A DNA stretch of 64,000 nucleotides, taken from Lachnospiraceae bacterium. Lineage in GTDB: Bacteria > Bacillota > Clostridia > Lachnospirales > Lachnospiraceae. A program made the position numbers and the translations under genes. How positions within the stretch are numbered: the first letter of the stretch is position 1; each line of letters starts with the position of its first letter. Location: contig JAJQBQ010000011.1 in the NCBI GenBank assembly GCA_021203205.1, positions 31,230-95,229 on the forward strand, written 5' to 3'. Shown here piece after piece: positions 62,219-64,000 of the stretch. A model generated the notes under the pieces. The model worked only from the letters and a program-made list of their open reading frames with translations, was not told where the DNA came from and made no database searches.

Positions 62219-63418
62219 TTAAAACATCACATCGATGTATCTGTCAATTTCTCCTTCATTGCCTAAACTGTTATCATAAAGATTCTTTCTCAGTCTCTTA
62301 CCTATACTAGAATCCTTAACCAAATTCGTAACACCTTCTGCTATTCCCCTGGGATTCATGTCAACGATCAATCCGGTTTCGCCATCAGAAATATTATCAT
62401 AAACCGTTGGATATTTTGTTACTACAATTGGTTTGCAGAATACTTTCGCCTCATCCAAAACAATTGATTTTCCTTCATACCTGGAAGGCTGCACGAAAAC
62501 GTCACATTTATTTATATAAACATATGGATTCTCCCGTATGCCAACCAACTTAAACTCTTCATTTAAGCCTTTCTTATCTATCAGCTGTTGAAGAGTATGC
62601 CTGTCCGGTCCTTCTCCGACGACGATCCACAGGAAGGATATTCCTTTTTCCTTCAGAATCTCAGCAGCTGAAATTGCCAAATCAAACCCTTTTTGCTCAC
62701 ATAGGCGACCAACTGATAAGATTTTCATTTTTTGCGTATCATCAAATTCCGTTATCATTTTCTCGTTTCCCTTTAACAGAATCTCTGAGCGGTCCGTTAT
62801 ATTTTCCAGTACACTGATTTTTCTTTTAAATTCCGGAAAAGTTTCCACAAAACTATTCATGCATGTGTCTGAAATTGTTATAATTTGGTCACTTGTATTA
62901 TAATAATAATGATCAAAATTCCGTTCATAATTTAGTTTTTGATATTCATTATGTATCCATAAAACTTTTTTCTTTGCCTGAACTTTATCTATCAAGTAAT
63001 AGTTTGGGAAACCATTCATATATGATATTGCAATATCATACTTTTGGCTTAATTCAGGTATTAACATTTTCCAATTCTGCCAGAGTTTTTGCTCCTCATT
63101 TAAGCCTTTCTGAAACAATCCACATATATTTCGTATTTTCCAAGTTAATTTTCCAATAATCCCTATAAATGATGCATTACCCTGCAATAACGTATCGCCC
63201 TTGGGGGTTGACATCCATAATAGTGCTCTCGGAGATTCGATAAGCGTAATATACGATGGCAATTGCTTCATAAACGCTCCTGCAGGTTTTGCAACAAGAA
63301 GATCAATGTGATACTTTTCCTTATATTCTTTTTTTTCTAAATTTTTAAGAAAGGAAAGCAAACTTTTTTGTGCCCCGCCACTTTCCATATCCTGAATTAC
63401 AATTAAAACTGTTTTCAT
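62219..63418 (-). CDS. GT4-family glycosyltransferase
   Basis: 399 residues, GT-B fold, close paralog of its neighbours: LIVIQDMESGGAQKSLLSFL, KILSVGRLCEQKGFDLAIS, GEGPDRHTLQQL, FVQPSRYEGKSIVLDEAKV. The middle region (RKSLLWIHNEYQKLNYE type) is also shared with the gene at 61015. Confidence 0.93.
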   Translation of the reverse strand: MKTVLIVIQDMESGGAQKSLLSFLKNLEKKEYKEKYHIDLLVAKPAGAFMKQLPSYITLIESPRALLWMSTPKGDTLLQGNASFIGIIGKLTWKIRNICGLFQKGLNEEQKLWQNWKMLIPELSQKYDIAISYMNGFPNYYLIDKVQAKKKVLWIHNEYQKLNYERNFDHYYYNTSDQIITISDTCMNSFVETFPEFKRKISVLENITDRSEILLKGNEKMITEFDDTQKMKILSVGRLCEQKGFDLAISAAEILKEKGISFLWIVVGEGPDRHTLQQLIDKKGLNEEFKLVGIRENPYVYINKCDVFVQPSRYEGKSIVLDEAKVFCKPIVVTKYPTVYDNISDGETGLIVDMNPRGIAEGVTNLVKDSSIGKRLRKNLYDNSLGNEGEIDRYIDVMF

Positions 63419-63433
63419 AATCATCACTTCTTA

Positions 63434-64000
63434 TTAAGATTCAAACAAAGCTATATACTTGTCTATTTCGCTTTGATTTCCATGTTCATGATCTCCCAAA
63501 TATCCTGACAATTCAGTTCTTTTATCTGGGTTTTCTATCAGGGACTCTAAGCCCTCAGCTATAGCTATAGGAGTCATATCAACTATTATGCCTTCTTTTA
63601 CATTCGTTATTTGATCTTGCACCGTAGGATAATTGGTAACAAGAATAGGTTTTGCTAAGATTTTTGCTTCGTCTATAACAACAGACTTCCCTTCAAATCT
63701 CGACGTTTGAGCAAAAATATCGCAGTTTTTTATATAAACGTAAGGATTTTCTCTAACCCCAAGAAGAAAAAAACAATCACTCACTTGCTTTTCCTTTATC
63801 TGCGAGTTCAATTCGTCCTCTAATTCTCCGTCTCCCAAAACCAACCACTTGAACTTTAATCCTTTGTCTTTTAATATGCTTGCCGCACTAATTGCATAAT
63901 CAAAGCCTTTCTGCTTTGATAACCTGCCTATTGATAAAATTGTAAGTGGTCCGTTAATTTCTTTTGGCACATATTCATTTGACATTTTTCTGATGAGTTC
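63434..64000 (-). CDS. GT4-family glycosyltransferase, 5' part outside the window
   Basis: The C-terminal ~188 residues are present and the frame is open to base 64000. ILSIGRLSKQKGFDYAISAAS, LGDGELEDEL, FAQTSRFEGKSVVIDEAKI define the GT4 donor domain. Third tandem paralog. An internal ATG at 63985 is not the true start, since the donor domain alone would be incomplete. Confidence 0.92.
   Translation of the reverse strand, partial: ELIRKMSNEYVPKEINGPLTILSIGRLSKQKGFDYAISAASILKDKGLKFKWLVLGDGELEDELNSQIKEKQVSDCFFLLGVRENPYVYIKNCDIFAQTSRFEGKSVVIDEAKILAKPILVTNYPTVQDQITNVKEGIIVDMTPIAIAEGLESLIENPDKRTELSGYLGDHEHGNQSEIDKYIALFES

Overview
The window looks like a chromosomal piece of a Gram-positive gut Clostridia species, most likely Lachnospiraceae. 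Pointers are strong AGGAGG ribosome-binding sites, sigma-A promoters, sortase-anchored SpaA-type pilins, SipW-type signal peptides, DUF1540 and VanZ-like proteins, an infC-rpmI-rplT operon with a leader attenuator, and tRNA genes without encoded CCA. Almost everything is on the minus strand. The only convincing plus-strand genes are a MurJ-like flippase (16070), an AAA-ATPase-like/PD-(D/E)XK protein (32858) and a 32-codon toxin-like peptide (38679).

Layout: 1-4.7 kb is a pilus locus (SpaA-type pilin cut by the window edge, class C sortase, major pilin, signal peptidase I, coiled-coil protein). 5.6-15.4 kb is one nearly continuous array joining pyrimidine synthesis (HIT hydrolase, pyrC, pyrF, pyrK, pyrD) to polyamine synthesis (an arginine/ornithine/lysine decarboxylase, speE, carboxy(nor)spermidine dehydrogenase and decarboxylase). 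16-26.3 kb is housekeeping: murJ, then rarA, mtaB, trxB, comF, recD2 and mreB. 26.9-35 kb is accessory: three tandem Uma2 nucleases, a large acidic wall or membrane protein, an AAA-ATPase-like protein and a decayed relative of it. 34.9-39.7 kb is core again: aroB, three tRNAs, rplT, rpmI, infC, a candidate type I toxin-antitoxin locus, DUF1540 and tRNA-Glu. 40-44.5 kb is a Gld-type ABC exporter. 45-50 kb holds two SipW-type surface proteins and a tyrosine recombinase flanked by inverted repeats. 50-52.4 kb holds an Rpn-like nuclease, a truncated copy of it, and another AAA-ATPase-like remnant. 52.4-64 kb is a visibly more AT-rich exopolysaccharide operon (three GT4 transferases, Wzy, pyruvyl transferase, Wzx, a membrane-anchored beta-propeller, VanZ, nucleotidyltransferase).

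The most interesting signals are: (1) a locus at 38.63-38.92 kb with the complete architecture of an Fst/par-type type I toxin-antitoxin module; (2) a dispersed family of modular hairpin repeats whose ends and stems differ between copies yet stay self-complementary within each copy; (3) roughly 85-bp imperfect inverted repeats bracketing a tyrosine recombinase next to surface-protein genes, a possible invertible segment; (4) hydrophilic insertions in five unrelated housekeeping enzymes; (5) an infC gene that appears to start at AUC. All calls come from reading sequence only; no database search or folding program was run.
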